64,000 bases of DNA from Bacillota bacterium (GCA_019423125.1 JAHZBZ010000009.1:22119-86118), one strand, 5' to 3'. Positions 31,477-40,435 are shown, numbered from the stretch's first letter. Numbers and translations: made by a program. Notes: generated from the letters alone by a model not told the origin.

Positions 31477-33162
31477 ATGGATCTGACACCCTTATCGGGA
31501 CTTCTCGCGTCAGCCGGTGCGCTCGGGGCGATGGACTATGTCCTCTCGGTCGTATCGTTGCTCGCGGGGCTGGGCGCCTTTTTGTTCGGGTTCAAGGTAT
31601 TGTCCGACAACATCGAAAAGCTGGCGACCAACCGCCTGCGCGGCTGGTTCGACAAGACGAGCAAGAGCCGTCTTGCGGGCGTGGGCATCGGCACGGCGGT
31701 CACGGCGATCATCCAGAGCTCCTCGGCGACCACGGTCATGGTCGTCGGCTTTGTCAACGCGGGGCTGATGTCGCTGTTCCAGGCGACGACGGTGATCATG
31801 GGTGCGAACATCGGCACCACGATCACGGCGTACATCGCCTCGATGGCGGAGATCCCGCTCATCGAGTTCGTGACGATATTCACCTGTATCGGCGTCTTCA
31901 TGAACATGCTCTCCAAACGCGAGAAGGTCAAGACGATCGGCCTGATGCTCGCGGGCCTCGGGCTTGTCTTTCTGGGGCTGGAATACATGTCGGGCGCGAT
32001 GAGCATCTACCGCGAGAGCGCCGCGTTCAAGGACTTTTTGCAGACGGTGAGCAATCCCTTCCTTCTGCTTCTGATCGGCGTGGTGTTCACGGCGATCGTG
32101 CAGTCCAGCTCGGCGGTCACTTCGCTCATCATCGTCATGGTGTCGCAGGGGCTCATCATCGGGAACGGCGGCAACGACGTGCTCTTTCTCGTTCTCGGCA
32201 GCAACATCGGCACCTGCATCACCGCCATCCTCTCATCCATCGGCGCGAACACCAACGCGAAGCGCGCCAGCCTCATCCATCTGATGTTCAACGTGTTCGG
32301 CTCTGTGATCTTCACCGTCTTTTTGCTGCTGTGGCCGAGCTTCATGCAGGACACCCTCACGAGCTGGTTCCCCGGCGCGGCGGGCCTGCAGATCGCGCTC
32401 TTCCACACCTTCTTCAACGTGGTGTGTACCTGCCTGTTCCTCCCGCTCGCAAATGTCTTTGTCAAGATCGCGACCAAGCTCATCCGCGACAAGAAGGGCG
32501 GCGCGCCTGCGGGGGACATGCTCCTGCTCGACGACCGCTTCATCACGACGCCCTCCGTCGCGGTCAACCAGGCGAACAAGGCGGCGGCGCGCATGGCGGA
32601 CATCGCGATGGAATCGCTGCACACGGCGTTTGCGGGGTTCATCGCAGGCGACGAGAGCGCAAAGGAAAAGGTGGACGAGCTCAATACCCGCGTCGCGGAC
32701 ATGGAAAAGCGCATCGTTTCCTACCTGATCAAGATCTCGGCATCCGACCTCTCGCTCAACGACGAGCGCATCATTTCCGCCATCCATCACTCGACGAGCG
32801 ACATCATCCGCATCAGCGAGCTGGCGGACAATCTCACGAAATACACGAGCAACTGCAAGCGCGACGGCATAGAGTTCTCGCAGGGCGTGCTCCGCTCGCT
32901 CGAGGACATGTACGCGAAGATAGACGAGCTTTACAAGAACACGCTCGACGTGTTTGACCGCAAGGACATCACGGCGATCAAGGCGGTGGACCGCGTGGAG
33001 GACGAGATCGACGCCGCGCGCAAGGCGATGATCGCCGACCACATCCGCAGGCTCAACGAGGGCAAATGCAAGCCCAGTTCGAGCAGTATCTACATCAATC
33101 TTGTCGGAAATCTCGAGCGTGCGGCAGACCATCTGACCTACGTCGCGCACGCCTTTGACTGA
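31477..33162 (+). CDS. Na+/phosphate cotransporter with C-terminal PhoU-like domain
   Basis: 561 residues. The membrane half (about residues 20-350) carries two inverted QSSSA repeats: VTAIIQSSSATTVMVVGFVN and IVQSSSAVTSLIIVM, the signature of the NptA/PNaS family. The C-terminal 200 residues are helical and PhoU-like (MADIAMESLHTAF through NLERAADHLTYVAHAFD). It imports phosphate using Na+. The start is set by AAGGAGAG before ATG 31477; a longer frame to 31348 runs through the promoter and was rejected. It sits within the phosphate cluster, between phoU and the two-component genes. Confidence 0.93.
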   Translation: MDLTPLSGLLASAGALGAMDYVLSVVSLLAGLGAFLFGFKVLSDNIEKLATNRLRGWFDKTSKSRLAGVGIGTAVTAIIQSSSATTVMVVGFVNAGLMSLFQATTVIMGANIGTTITAYIASMAEIPLIEFVTIFTCIGVFMNMLSKREKVKTIGLMLAGLGLVFLGLEYMSGAMSIYRESAAFKDFLQTVSNPFLLLLIGVVFTAIVQSSSAVTSLIIVMVSQGLIIGNGGNDVLFLVLGSNIGTCITAILSSIGANTNAKRASLIHLMFNVFGSVIFTVFLLLWPSFMQDTLTSWFPGAAGLQIALFHTFFNVVCTCLFLPLANVFVKIATKLIRDKKGGAPAGDMLLLDDRFITTPSVAVNQANKAAARMADIAMESLHTAFAGFIAGDESAKEKVDELNTRVADMEKRIVSYLIKISASDLSLNDERIISAIHHSTSDIIRISELADNLTKYTSNCKRDGIEFSQGVLRSLEDMYAKIDELYKNTLDVFDRKDITAIKAVDRVEDEIDAARKAMIADHIRRLNEGKCKPSSSSIYINLVGNLERAADHLTYVAHAFD

Positions 33163-33172
33163 GACGGACCTT

Positions 33173-33211
33173 CGCCGCCTGCGCCCCGAACGGGCGGGCG
33201 GCGTTTTTTTT
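33173..33211 (+). terminator. Terminator after the Na/Pi cotransporter
   Basis: A GC-rich stem with one bulge (33173-33186 with 33192-33203), then eight T. Confidence 0.8.
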
Positions 33212-33222
33212 GCCTCGGGCGC

Positions 33223-33252
33223 TTGCCTTCCGCCCCGCGGCTGTGCTATACT
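33223..33252 (+). promoter_or_regulatory. Promoter of the phoPR-like operon
   Basis: TTGCCT (33223-33228), 18 bp, TATACT (33247-33252). Confidence 0.65.
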
Positions 33253-33285
33253 GAAGAGGCAAACAAGACACCGAAGGAGTACACC

Positions 33286-33942
33286 GTGGACAAACTCGTG
33301 TATGTATTGGAAGACGACAAGAGCATCGGCGAACTGGTGACCTGCGCGCTGGAGATGTCCGGCATCGCGGTCGAATGTTACGGCACGGTCGCGGAGTTCG
33401 AGGCGGCCGCGCAGCGGCGCGCGCCCGCGGCGGCGCTGCTCGACATCATGCTGCCCGACGGCAACGGGCTGGACGTGCTCGCGTGGCTCAAACAGAAATA
33501 CCCCTCGACGGGGGTGCTCATGCTCTCCGCGCTCGGGCAGGAGACGGACAAGGTGCGCGGGCTCAACCTCGGCGCGGACGACTACGTCGCCAAGCCGTTC
33601 GGCGTGCTCGAACTCACCGCGCGCGTCAACGCGCTTTTGCGCCGCATGAACGGCTCCGCATCCCTCTCGCGCGGCGACCTGACGCTCAACGAGGAGACGA
33701 TGACGGCGACCCTGCGCGGCGTGCGCCTCGAACTCAACAACAAGGAATTCAATCTTCTCAAATATCTCATGCAAAAGGAGGGCAAGGCCCTGACCCGCGA
33801 GAACATCCTCAACGCCGTGTGGGGTTACGACGAGGGCGAGACGCGCACCGTCGACAACCACATCGCGCGCCTGCGCAAGCTCGGCATCGACTACATCGAG
33901 ACGGTGTTCGGCGTGGGCTACAAGTTCGTGTACCGCGAATAG
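33286..33942 (+). CDS. OmpR/PhoB-family response regulator (PhoP-like)
   Basis: 218 residues starting at GTG with AAGGAG upstream. The receiver domain (residues 1-120) has the acidic pair DD near residue 9, phospho-acceptor Asp53 in LLDIMLPDGNG, and Lys in DDYVAKPF. The DNA-binding winged helix covers about residues 128-218 (LNNKEFNLLKYLMQKEG, TVDNHIARLRKLG, GVGYKF). Its place beside the pst operon and a PhoR-like kinase supports phosphate-starvation control, and the candidate Pho boxes would be its targets. Confidence 0.92.
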   Translation: MDKLVYVLEDDKSIGELVTCALEMSGIAVECYGTVAEFEAAAQRRAPAAALLDIMLPDGNGLDVLAWLKQKYPSTGVLMLSALGQETDKVRGLNLGADDYVAKPFGVLELTARVNALLRRMNGSASLSRGDLTLNEETMTATLRGVRLELNNKEFNLLKYLMQKEGKALTRENILNAVWGYDEGETRTVDNHIARLRKLGIDYIETVFGVGYKFVYRE

Positions 33943-33954
33943 GGCATAAGCGCC

Positions 33955-35631
33955 ATGCACAAGCGGTTTCTTTTCCTTTCCCTGCTCATCACCGTTGCGG
34001 GGATCCTTTTTTTCACCATTCTTCTCAGCAGTGTCTACTACGACAATACCGAGCAGGACGCATACGGCCGCCTTCGGACATACGCGGCTTTTTTTGACGA
34101 AAACGCGCCTCTTTCCGAAGAAATCGCCGAATTTTCCCGAAAGGCGGGCGGGGTGCGCGTCAGCGTGCTGGACGGGCAGGGGATCATCCTCGCCGACAGC
34201 GAGGGCGGCACGCTCGTCGGGCAGAGCCGCGCCGACCGTCCCGAAGTCGCGGACGCCTTCGAAGACGGAGAGGGCACGTCCTCCCGCAGGAGTGCGACGC
34301 TGGATAAAAACATGTTTTATCTCTGCGTCCGGCTGGACGGCGCCGCAACGGGCGCGGACGGCACGGGAGCGGCTTATCTTCGCATCGGCATCGCGGCGGC
34401 GTCGCTCGCGGGCCTGATCGCGGACGCCATTCCCTCCCTCATGCTCTTCCTGCTTCTGGACATCCTGTGCTGCCTCGTCTTTGCCTGGATCGCGACCAAT
34501 GCGATCCTGCGCCCCGTCGAGGAGCTGACGCGCTCCTTCGCGCTGGGCAAGGTGCCCGTGCGGAGCAAATACCCCGAACTGCAGCCCATCGCCAAGATGA
34601 TGAACGACATGAACGCCGAGATCGGCGAAAAGGTCGCGCGCGTCAAGGAGGACCGCCGTCTGGAGGCGCTCATCCTCGACAGCATGGAGCACGGCATCGT
34701 CATCTTCCGCTCGCCCGACGACGTCATCCTGCTCAACAAGACGGCGTCCCGCCTGCTGCACTGCGAGCCGAACGAGACGGTCGCCTGTTTCAACGAGGAC
34801 GCGGAGATCGCCGCCATCCTCGCGGCAGGGGAGGCGGCTTCCGTCACCCGCCGCATCGACGGCAGGGATTACAACCTGCGCTTCACCTTCCAGAAAAACA
34901 CGCGCGTTCTGCTGATCACCGACATCACCGAGGCGGTGGCGGCGGCGCGCTCCAAGAACGACTTCATCGCCAACGTCACCCACGAGATGAACACGCCGCT
35001 GACCAACATCCGCGGCTTTGCCGAGCTGATCGCCTCGGGCGCGCTTCCGCCCGAGCGGGTGCAGTCCGCCTCGCAGACCATCATCCGCCAGAGCGACCGC
35101 CTCGCCAACCTCATCCGCAGCATCATCAACTTCTCCGCCATCGACAGCGACGAGCTCCCCGACTACGAGGTGGACATCTCCGAACTCATCGCCGAGCTGA
35201 TCGGCGGCTTCGAGCCCAAGATCCGCAAAAAGGACATCGCCCTGCGGCTGGACATCGGGCAGGGCGTCAAGGTGATGTCGCGGCGGGAGCGGCTGGTCGA
35301 GATCCTCAACAACCTCATCAGCAACGGCATCCGCTACAACAAGGAGGGCGGCTCGCTCGACATCACGCTCACGGGCGGGGAGGCCCCCTGCCTGACCGTG
35401 CGCGACACGGGCGTCGGCCTCTCCGAAGAGGATAAAGAGCGCATCTTCGACCGCTTTTATACCGTCGACAAATCGCACGGCGGCACGGGCGGCGGCTTCG
35501 GGTTGGGGCTTGCCATCGTCAAAAAGCTGTGCAAGCGCGCGGGCTGGAAGCTCACCGTCGAGAGCGAACTCGGCAAGGGCACCGCATTTTGCGTGCAGTT
35601 TTGCCCCAAGGCGGAAGAGGCGCGCGGCTGA
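33955..35631 (+). CDS. Sensor histidine kinase (PhoR-like)
   Basis: 558 residues. TM1 lies at about residues 6-27 and an extracytoplasmic sensor at about 28-150. TM2 at about 158-180 is followed by a HAMP-like linker and a PAS-like domain at about 220-320. The HisKA domain has His343 in NVTHEMNTPLTNIRGF, and the HATPase_c domain has NLISNGIRYNKEGG, DTGVGLSEEDKERIFDRFY and GGGFGLGLAIVKK. It starts 12 bp after the response regulator. It probably senses phosphate status through PhoU/Pst. Confidence 0.93.
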   Translation: MHKRFLFLSLLITVAGILFFTILLSSVYYDNTEQDAYGRLRTYAAFFDENAPLSEEIAEFSRKAGGVRVSVLDGQGIILADSEGGTLVGQSRADRPEVADAFEDGEGTSSRRSATLDKNMFYLCVRLDGAATGADGTGAAYLRIGIAAASLAGLIADAIPSLMLFLLLDILCCLVFAWIATNAILRPVEELTRSFALGKVPVRSKYPELQPIAKMMNDMNAEIGEKVARVKEDRRLEALILDSMEHGIVIFRSPDDVILLNKTASRLLHCEPNETVACFNEDAEIAAILAAGEAASVTRRIDGRDYNLRFTFQKNTRVLLITDITEAVAAARSKNDFIANVTHEMNTPLTNIRGFAELIASGALPPERVQSASQTIIRQSDRLANLIRSIINFSAIDSDELPDYEVDISELIAELIGGFEPKIRKKDIALRLDIGQGVKVMSRRERLVEILNNLISNGIRYNKEGGSLDITLTGGEAPCLTVRDTGVGLSEEDKERIFDRFYTVDKSHGGTGGGFGLGLAIVKKLCKRAGWKLTVESELGKGTAFCVQFCPKAEEARG

Positions 35632-35651
35632 GCGGAAAACAGATAAAGATA

Positions 35652-35681
35652 CGGCGCGGGGCATCGCCCCGCGCCGCTTTT
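35652..35681 (+). terminator. Terminator of the phoPR-like operon
   Basis: A 10-bp stem CGGCGCGGGG/CCCCGCGCCG with loop CATCG, then CTTTTCG. Confidence 0.75.
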
Positions 35682-35690
35682 CGCTCCGAC

Positions 35691-35849
35691 GCATCGCAAA
35701 AGGGCGTCGCCGTATGGTGAGTAATTTGCCTCCCCGCATCTCAGAAAGGGCGCCGCCGTATGGTGAGCAATTTGCCCCGCCGCATCGCAAAAGAGCGCCG
35801 CCGTATGGTGAGCAATTTGCCCCGCCGCATCTCAGAAAGGGCGTCTTTC
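35691..35849. repeat. Tandem 45-46-bp repeat, about 3.4 copies
   Basis: Units start at 35691, 35736, 35782 and 35827. Each opens GCATCKCARAAAG-like and contains GCCGTATGGTGAGCAATTTG, except that the last is cut short. Two unit heads (GCATCGCAAAA and GCATCTCAGAAA) alternate, so a 91-bp higher-order unit is possible. All frames over it are Arg/Pro-rich repeats with no gene support. Confidence 0.9.
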
Positions 35850-35880
35850 TCCCGCCGCGAAAACGCGCGGGCATCCCGAC

Positions 35881-35913
35881 AAAAAAAGCCGCGCCGCCAA
35901 GCGGCGGCGCGGC
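35881..35913 (-). terminator. Terminator of nrdD-trxB
   Basis: An 11-bp stem GCCGCGCCGCC/GGCGGCGCGGC with a 4-nt loop. On the minus strand it is followed by TTTTTTT (35881-35887). Confidence 0.85.
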
Positions 35914-35921
35914 AGAAAATG

Positions 35922-35949
35922 CCCGCCCCGCGGCACGCCGCGGGGCGGG
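35922..35949. terminator. Second GC hairpin downstream of trxB
   Basis: A 13-bp perfect stem (35922-35934 with 35937-35949) and a 2-nt loop, lying between the trxB stop and its terminator. Confidence 0.6.
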
Positions 35950-35991
35950 AACTTTTTGCCTTTCCGCCCGTCAGACGGCCGGTCCTGCTTT

Positions 35992-36903
35992 TTAAAGGCT
36001 TTCGAGGTAGAGGGAGGCGTTGGTCGCGGCGACGGCGCCGTCTCCGACGGCGGTCGAGACCTGCCGCACCGCTTTCGTGCGGCAATCCCCCGCGACGAAC
36101 ACGCCCTTCGTCTTTGTCCTGCACGACTCGTCCGCGACGATGTAGCCCGCGGCGTCGAGGTCGGCGACGTTGGCAAAGGCGGCGTTGTCCGGCTCCTGCC
36201 CGATGGCGACGAACACGGCGGGGAGTTCGTGGCGGCACAGATTTCCGTCCTTGTCCTTGTATTCGATGGCGGAGAGCTCCTCCTCGCCGAGAAAGTCGAC
36301 GACGCTGGTATTGGGGCGCACCTCGATGTTGTCCTTCGCGCGCAGCGCCTTTACGAGGCTCGCGTCGCCGAAGAACTTGTCGAAGAGGGTATAGACGTAC
36401 ACCTTTTTGCAGTAGCCCGAGAGGAGCAGGGCGTATTGCAGGGCGGTGTTCGCGTCGCCGACGACGGCGACCTCTTTTCCCTTGTAGAAGGGGCCGTCGC
36501 ACACGGCGCAGTAATAGACGCCTCTGCCGACGAGGTTCTCGGAATCGTGCGCGGTCTTGAGGTGTTTGTGCTTTACGCCCGCGGCGATGATCACGCTCTT
36601 CGCCTCATATTCGTTGTATTCCGTCTGAACGAGGAAGTCGCCCTCGGCGCGCTTTTCCACGCGCACCGCCCTTTCGATCTCCACCTCCGCGCCCAGCGCG
36701 GAGATCTGTTCGAAGAGGTTGTCCGCGAACTGTTCGCCGCTGATCTCGCGGATGGAGGGGTAATTTTCCAGCCGCGGCGAGGTGGCGATCTGTCCGCCCA
36801 GGCTCTCGCCCTCGAGGACGAGCACTTTTTTTCCGTTTCGCAAAGCGTAGAGCGCGGAGGTCATGCCTGCCGCGCCCGCTCCTATCACGATGATGTCGTA
36901 CAT
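35992..36903 (-). CDS. trxB: Thioredoxin reductase-like flavoprotein
   Basis: 303 residues. FAD-binding GAGAAGMTSALYALR at the N-terminus, redox-active Cys132-Ala-Val-Cys135 (YYCAVCDGPF), NAD(P)-binding VVGDANTALQYALLL, and a C-terminal FAD motif GVFVAGDCRTKAVRQVSTAVGDG. It passes electrons from NAD(P)H to a thioredoxin or glutaredoxin-like partner. The start is 1 bp after the nrdD stop. nrdD ends in a fused redoxin domain, so that domain is the probable partner. The nucleotide-binding GDANTA differs from the common GGGxSA/GGGDSA, so cofactor choice is uncertain. Confidence 0.92.
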   Translation of the reverse strand: MYDIIVIGAGAAGMTSALYALRNGKKVLVLEGESLGGQIATSPRLENYPSIREISGEQFADNLFEQISALGAEVEIERAVRVEKRAEGDFLVQTEYNEYEAKSVIIAAGVKHKHLKTAHDSENLVGRGVYYCAVCDGPFYKGKEVAVVGDANTALQYALLLSGYCKKVYVYTLFDKFFGDASLVKALRAKDNIEVRPNTSVVDFLGEEELSAIEYKDKDGNLCRHELPAVFVAIGQEPDNAAFANVADLDAAGYIVADESCRTKTKGVFVAGDCRTKAVRQVSTAVGDGAVAATNASLYLESL

Positions 36904-36904
36904 A

Positions 36905-39268
36905 TCAGTTGATGCTCTCGATGTATTTGCGGATCTCGCTCGCGTTGTCGTACGTCTTGTACCCGTCGCCGTCGGGGACGAGCAGGGAAGGCGCCTTCTT
37001 CACGCCGTATTTGCGGGTGGTCGCCGCGTCCTGTTCCGCGTTGATCACCGTGTACTTGACGCCCGCCTTGTCCAGCATCATCTTGCTGGTCTTGCAGTTG
37101 GGGCATCCGTTGCGGGTGAACAGCACGGGTCCGCTCAGCGCGGGTGCCGCGCAGGCGACTTCCTCTTTGATCTGTTCCTGCTTGTGCGTCTTCAGCTTGG
37201 AATGGCTGATGTCGTACACCTTGCGGTCCTTGAACTCCTGCGCCTTTCCGTCGTTCCAGTTCTGCACGGGGCGGTAGTAGCCCGTGATGCGGCTGTATAC
37301 CTCCGTCTTTCCGCCGCAGTGCGGGCAGGTGAACTGCTCGCCCGCGAGATACCCGTGCTCCTTGCAGATGGAATAGGTGGGCGAAAGGGTGTAGTAGGGC
37401 AGCTTGTAGTTGTCCGCGATCTTCTTGACCAGCGCGGCGGCCGCCTTCCAGTCGGGCAGCTTCTCGCCGAGGAAGGCGTGGAACACGGTGCCCGAGGTGT
37501 AGAGGGTCTGCAGTTCGTCCTGGATGTCCAGCGCGTCGAAGATGTCCTCGGTGTAGCCGACGGGCAGGTGCGAGCTGTTGGTGTAGTAGGGAGTGCCGTT
37601 CTCGTTCGCGGTGACGATGTCGGGGAACTGCGCCTTGTCGTGCTTCGCGAAGCGGTAGGCGGTGGATTCCGCGGGCGTCGCCTCGAGGTTGTACAGGTCG
37701 CCGTACGCTTCCTGGTAGTCGGAGAGGCGCTCGCGCATGTGGTTGAGCACCTTTTTGGTGAACTCCTGCGCCTCGGCGTGCGTCATGTCCTTGCGGATCC
37801 AGCAGGCGTTGAGCGCCGCCTCGTTCATGCCGACGAGGCCGATGGTGGAGAAGTGGTTTGCGAAGGTGCCCAGGTACCGCCTGGTGTAGGGGTACAGCCC
37901 CTCGTCGAGCAGTTTGGTGATGACGGTGCGCTTTGTCTTGAGCGAGCGCGCCGCGATGTCCATCAGCTTGTCCAGGCGGCGGAAGAACTCCGCTTCGTCC
38001 TTGGACAGGTATGCGATGCGCGGCATGTTGATGGTGACGACGCCGACGGAGCCCGTCGATTCGCCGCTGCCGAAGTATCCGCCCGACTTCTTGCGCAGTT
38101 CGCGAAGGTCAAGGCGCAGGCGGCAGCACATGCTGCGGATGTCGCTCGGCTCCATGTCCGAGTTGATGTAGTTGGAGAAATAGGGGGTGCCGTACTTCGA
38201 GGTCATCTCGAACAGCAGGCGGTTGTTCTCGGTGTCCGACCAGTCAAAGTTCTTGGTGATGGAATAGGTGGGGATGGGGTACTGGAACCCGCGGCCGTTG
38301 GCGTCGCCCTCGATCATGACCTCGATGAACGCCTTGTTGACCATGTCCATCTCCTTCTTGCAGTCCTTGTACTTGAAGTTCTGCTCCTTGCCGCCCACGA
38401 TCGCGGGCAGTTCTGCAAGGTCGGCGGGCACGACCCAGTCCAGCGTAATGTTGGAGAAGGGTGCCTGCGTGCCCCAGCGGCTGGGGGTGTTCACGCCGTA
38501 GATGAACGACTCGATGCACTTTTTCACCTGCTCGTAGTCGAGGTTGTCCTTCTTGACGAAGGGCGCGAGATAGGTGTCGAAGGAGGAGAACGCCTGCGCG
38601 CCCGCCCACTCGTTCTGCATGATGCCGAGGAAGTTGACCATCTGGTTGCACAGCGTCGCGAGATGGCTCGCGGGCGCCGAGGTGATCTTGCCGGGGATGC
38701 CGCCCAGCCCTTCCTGGATGAGCTGTTTGAGCGACCAGCCCGCGCAGTATCCCGTCAGCATGGACAGGTCGTGGATGTGGATCTCGGCGTTGCGGTGCGC
38801 CTTCGCGACCTCGTCGTCGTAGATCTCGGACAGCCAGTAGTTCGCGGTGATCGCGCCGCTGTTGGAGAGGATGAGCCCGCCCACCGAATAGGTGACCGTC
38901 GAGTTCTCCTTGACGCGCCAGTCCGTCGCCTTGACGTAGCTGTTGACCAGCTCCTTGTAATCGAGGATGGTCGACTTCATGTTGCGGATCTTCTCGCGCT
39001 GGCGGCGGTAGAGGATGTACGCCTTCGCGACGTCCGAATACCCCGCCTGGATGAGCACGCTCTCCACGCTGTCCTGAATGTCCTCGACGGCGATCTTGTC
39101 CTCCTTGATCTTGGGCTCGAAGTCCGCCGTGACCTTGAGCGCGAGCATGTCGATGATGCTCGGATGGTACTGCTTGTTCATGGCCTCGAACGCCTTCGTG
39201 ATCGCGACAGAGATCTTCGCGATGTCAAATTCCGCAACCTTTCCGTCTCTCTTGATGACCTGATACAT
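36905..39268 (-). CDS. nrdD: Anaerobic ribonucleoside-triphosphate reductase with fused glutaredoxin-like domain
   Basis: 787 residues. It reduces NTPs to dNTPs without oxygen using a glycyl radical. An N-terminal ATP cone (MYQVIKRDGKVAEFD.., residues 1-95) precedes the catalytic barrel, which has an active-site Cys pair in RSMCCRLRL (about 381-382) and GVVTINMPRIAY. A zinc site (CPHCGG about 648) comes just before the radical-bearing Gly (about 663) in SRITGYYRP. After a short linker a redoxin domain of about 75 residues is fused: LFTRNGCPNCKTS with CPNC at about 722-725 and APSLLVP as the cis-Pro segment. trxB follows at once. The two points together suggest NADPH-TrxB-redoxin rather than formate as reductant. 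Confidence 0.95.
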   Translation of the reverse strand: MYQVIKRDGKVAEFDIAKISVAITKAFEAMNKQYHPSIIDMLALKVTADFEPKIKEDKIAVEDIQDSVESVLIQAGYSDVAKAYILYRRQREKIRNMKSTILDYKELVNSYVKATDWRVKENSTVTYSVGGLILSNSGAITANYWLSEIYDDEVAKAHRNAEIHIHDLSMLTGYCAGWSLKQLIQEGLGGIPGKITSAPASHLATLCNQMVNFLGIMQNEWAGAQAFSSFDTYLAPFVKKDNLDYEQVKKCIESFIYGVNTPSRWGTQAPFSNITLDWVVPADLAELPAIVGGKEQNFKYKDCKKEMDMVNKAFIEVMIEGDANGRGFQYPIPTYSITKNFDWSDTENNRLLFEMTSKYGTPYFSNYINSDMEPSDIRSMCCRLRLDLRELRKKSGGYFGSGESTGSVGVVTINMPRIAYLSKDEAEFFRRLDKLMDIAARSLKTKRTVITKLLDEGLYPYTRRYLGTFANHFSTIGLVGMNEAALNACWIRKDMTHAEAQEFTKKVLNHMRERLSDYQEAYGDLYNLEATPAESTAYRFAKHDKAQFPDIVTANENGTPYYTNSSHLPVGYTEDIFDALDIQDELQTLYTSGTVFHAFLGEKLPDWKAAAALVKKIADNYKLPYYTLSPTYSICKEHGYLAGEQFTCPHCGGKTEVYSRITGYYRPVQNWNDGKAQEFKDRKVYDISHSKLKTHKQEQIKEEVACAAPALSGPVLFTRNGCPNCKTSKMMLDKAGVKYTVINAEQDAATTRKYGVKKAPSLLVPDGDGYKTYDNASEIRKYIESIN

Positions 39269-39319
39269 AGTCTCTCCTTTCCCCGATCGCTGTAGTCCTT
39301 TTCGTGTCGGTAGGGTTCC

Positions 39320-39348
39320 ATTATAACACCCTTTTCCCCGCTTGTCAA
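39320..39348 (-). promoter_or_regulatory. Promoter of nrdD-trxB
   Basis: Minus strand TTGACA (39343-39348), 17 bp, TATAAT (39320-39325), both perfect hexamers. Confidence 0.9.
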
Positions 39349-39356
39349 CCCCTTTG

Positions 39357-39372
39357 CGACAAGATGTTGTGC
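39357..39372 (-). promoter_or_regulatory. NrdR box 2 (promoter-proximal)
   Basis: Minus strand GCACAACATCTTGTCG fits the NrdR consensus acaCwAtATcTwGtgt at most core positions. It lies just upstream of the -35. Confidence 0.8.
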
Positions 39373-39389
39373 CGATTTTTTTTCATAAA

Positions 39390-39405
39390 ACACAAGATGT
39401 TGTAT
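39390..39405 (-). promoter_or_regulatory. NrdR box 1
   Basis: Minus strand ATACAACATCTTGTGT is close to the NrdR consensus. It is centred 33 bp from box 2, about three helical turns, the usual arrangement for paired NrdR boxes. Confidence 0.8.
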
Positions 39406-39452
39406 TTGCGACGACAGAACCCATTTTTTGGAAACGGACGCAAAGAGGGCGG

Positions 39453-39485
39453 AAAAGCGCCCGCATTTTTGAAAAATGCGGGCGC
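39453..39485 (-). terminator. Terminator of the LysR gene
   Basis: A 14-bp stem GCGCCCGCATTTTT/AAAAATGCGGGCGC with a 1-nt loop. On the minus strand a short T run follows. Confidence 0.75.
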
Positions 39486-39525
39486 AGCGTGTTTCACGGA
39501 GATGGTTTCGCGGGCGCAGACTGTT

Positions 39526-40413
39526 TCACAGCGGCAGGGACAGCCCGCCTTCCAGCGCGCGCAGAAAAAGCCGCGCCGCCTTGGAGAGCTGACGGTCTTT
39601 TTTCCGCGCGAGCCGCACGTTTGCGGTGACGGCGGGGGAGAGGGGCACGAAGCGCAGTCCGCTGCCTTCGCCCGTATGCACCAGCCCGTCCAGTCCGATC
39701 GCGACGCCCGCGTTCTCCCGCACGAGCAGGGAGGCGTTGTAGAGCAGGTTATAGGTCGCCGCGACGCGCAGCCGCGCGAGCCGATCGCCCATCCATGCGG
39801 TGATCGCGCTGTCCGTCATCGCGTGACGCGAGCAGAGCAGCTCCCGTTCGGCGAGCGCGTCCGCCGTGGCAAAGGGCTTTTGCGCGAGCGGGTCGTCCTC
39901 GCGCACCAGCGCGCCCCAGACTTCCCGCTCGGGCAGGGTGATCGCCTCGCAGTCGGTCAGATCTCCGTCGCCGATCACGATCGCAAAGTCGATGAGCCCC
40001 TTTTTCAGCCGCGCAAGCGCCGCGTTCGTGTCCTCGCTGTAAAAATGAAAGGTGACGTCGGGGTTCGCCTCCCGCACCTGCGTCGCCGCGCGGCAGATCC
40101 TGCGCACCGCGTGCGATTCGCCGCCCGCGATGCATACCTCCCCCGCAACGCGGTCGTCCGGCACGACCAGCTCCGCCTGCATGCGCGCGTACAGCTCGCA
40201 GATCTCCTCCGCGCGCTTTTTGAGCAGTTCTCCCGCCGCGGTCAGGCTCGTGCGGCGGTTGCCGCGCACGAACAGCGGCTTGCCGATCTCCTGTTCGAGA
40301 TTCTGCATCTGCCGCGACAGGTTCGGCTGCGTAACGTGCAGCGCCTCCGCCGCGCGCGAGATGCTCTCCTCCCGCGCCACCGTCAGAAAATAGTTCATCA
40401 CCCGAAATTCCAT
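39526..40413 (-). CDS. LysR-family transcriptional regulator
   Basis: 295 residues. The N-terminal winged HTH (MEFRVMNYFLTVAREESISR, AAEALHVTQPNLSRQMQNLE, residues 1-60) is followed by a ligand-binding domain. A long open frame continues upstream, but GGAGGG sits before ATG 40413, where family similarity starts. It is divergent from an acetyltransferase and a flavoprotein gene, which LysR proteins typically control. The effector is unknown. Confidence 0.93.
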   Translation of the reverse strand: MEFRVMNYFLTVAREESISRAAEALHVTQPNLSRQMQNLEQEIGKPLFVRGNRRTSLTAAGELLKKRAEEICELYARMQAELVVPDDRVAGEVCIAGGESHAVRRICRAATQVREANPDVTFHFYSEDTNAALARLKKGLIDFAIVIGDGDLTDCEAITLPEREVWGALVREDDPLAQKPFATADALAERELLCSRHAMTDSAITAWMGDRLARLRVAATYNLLYNASLLVRENAGVAIGLDGLVHTGEGSGLRFVPLSPAVTANVRLARKKDRQLSKAARLFLRALEGGLSLPL

Positions 40414-40435
40414 TTCCGTCCCTCCTGTCCCCTCG

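Noticed and set aside
35691..35849. Possible CRISPR array
   Set aside because: Units are contiguous, with no unique spacers between short palindromic repeats, and there are no cas genes.
32233..35874. A 1,213-codon open frame on the minus strand
   Set aside because: It lies antisense to the Na/Pi cotransporter and both phoPR-like genes. It is a by-product of GC-rich third positions and shows no domain.
36863..39295. An 810-codon open frame on the plus strand
   Set aside because: It is antisense to nrdD and its translation is low-complexity Arg/Val/Leu/His with no family match.
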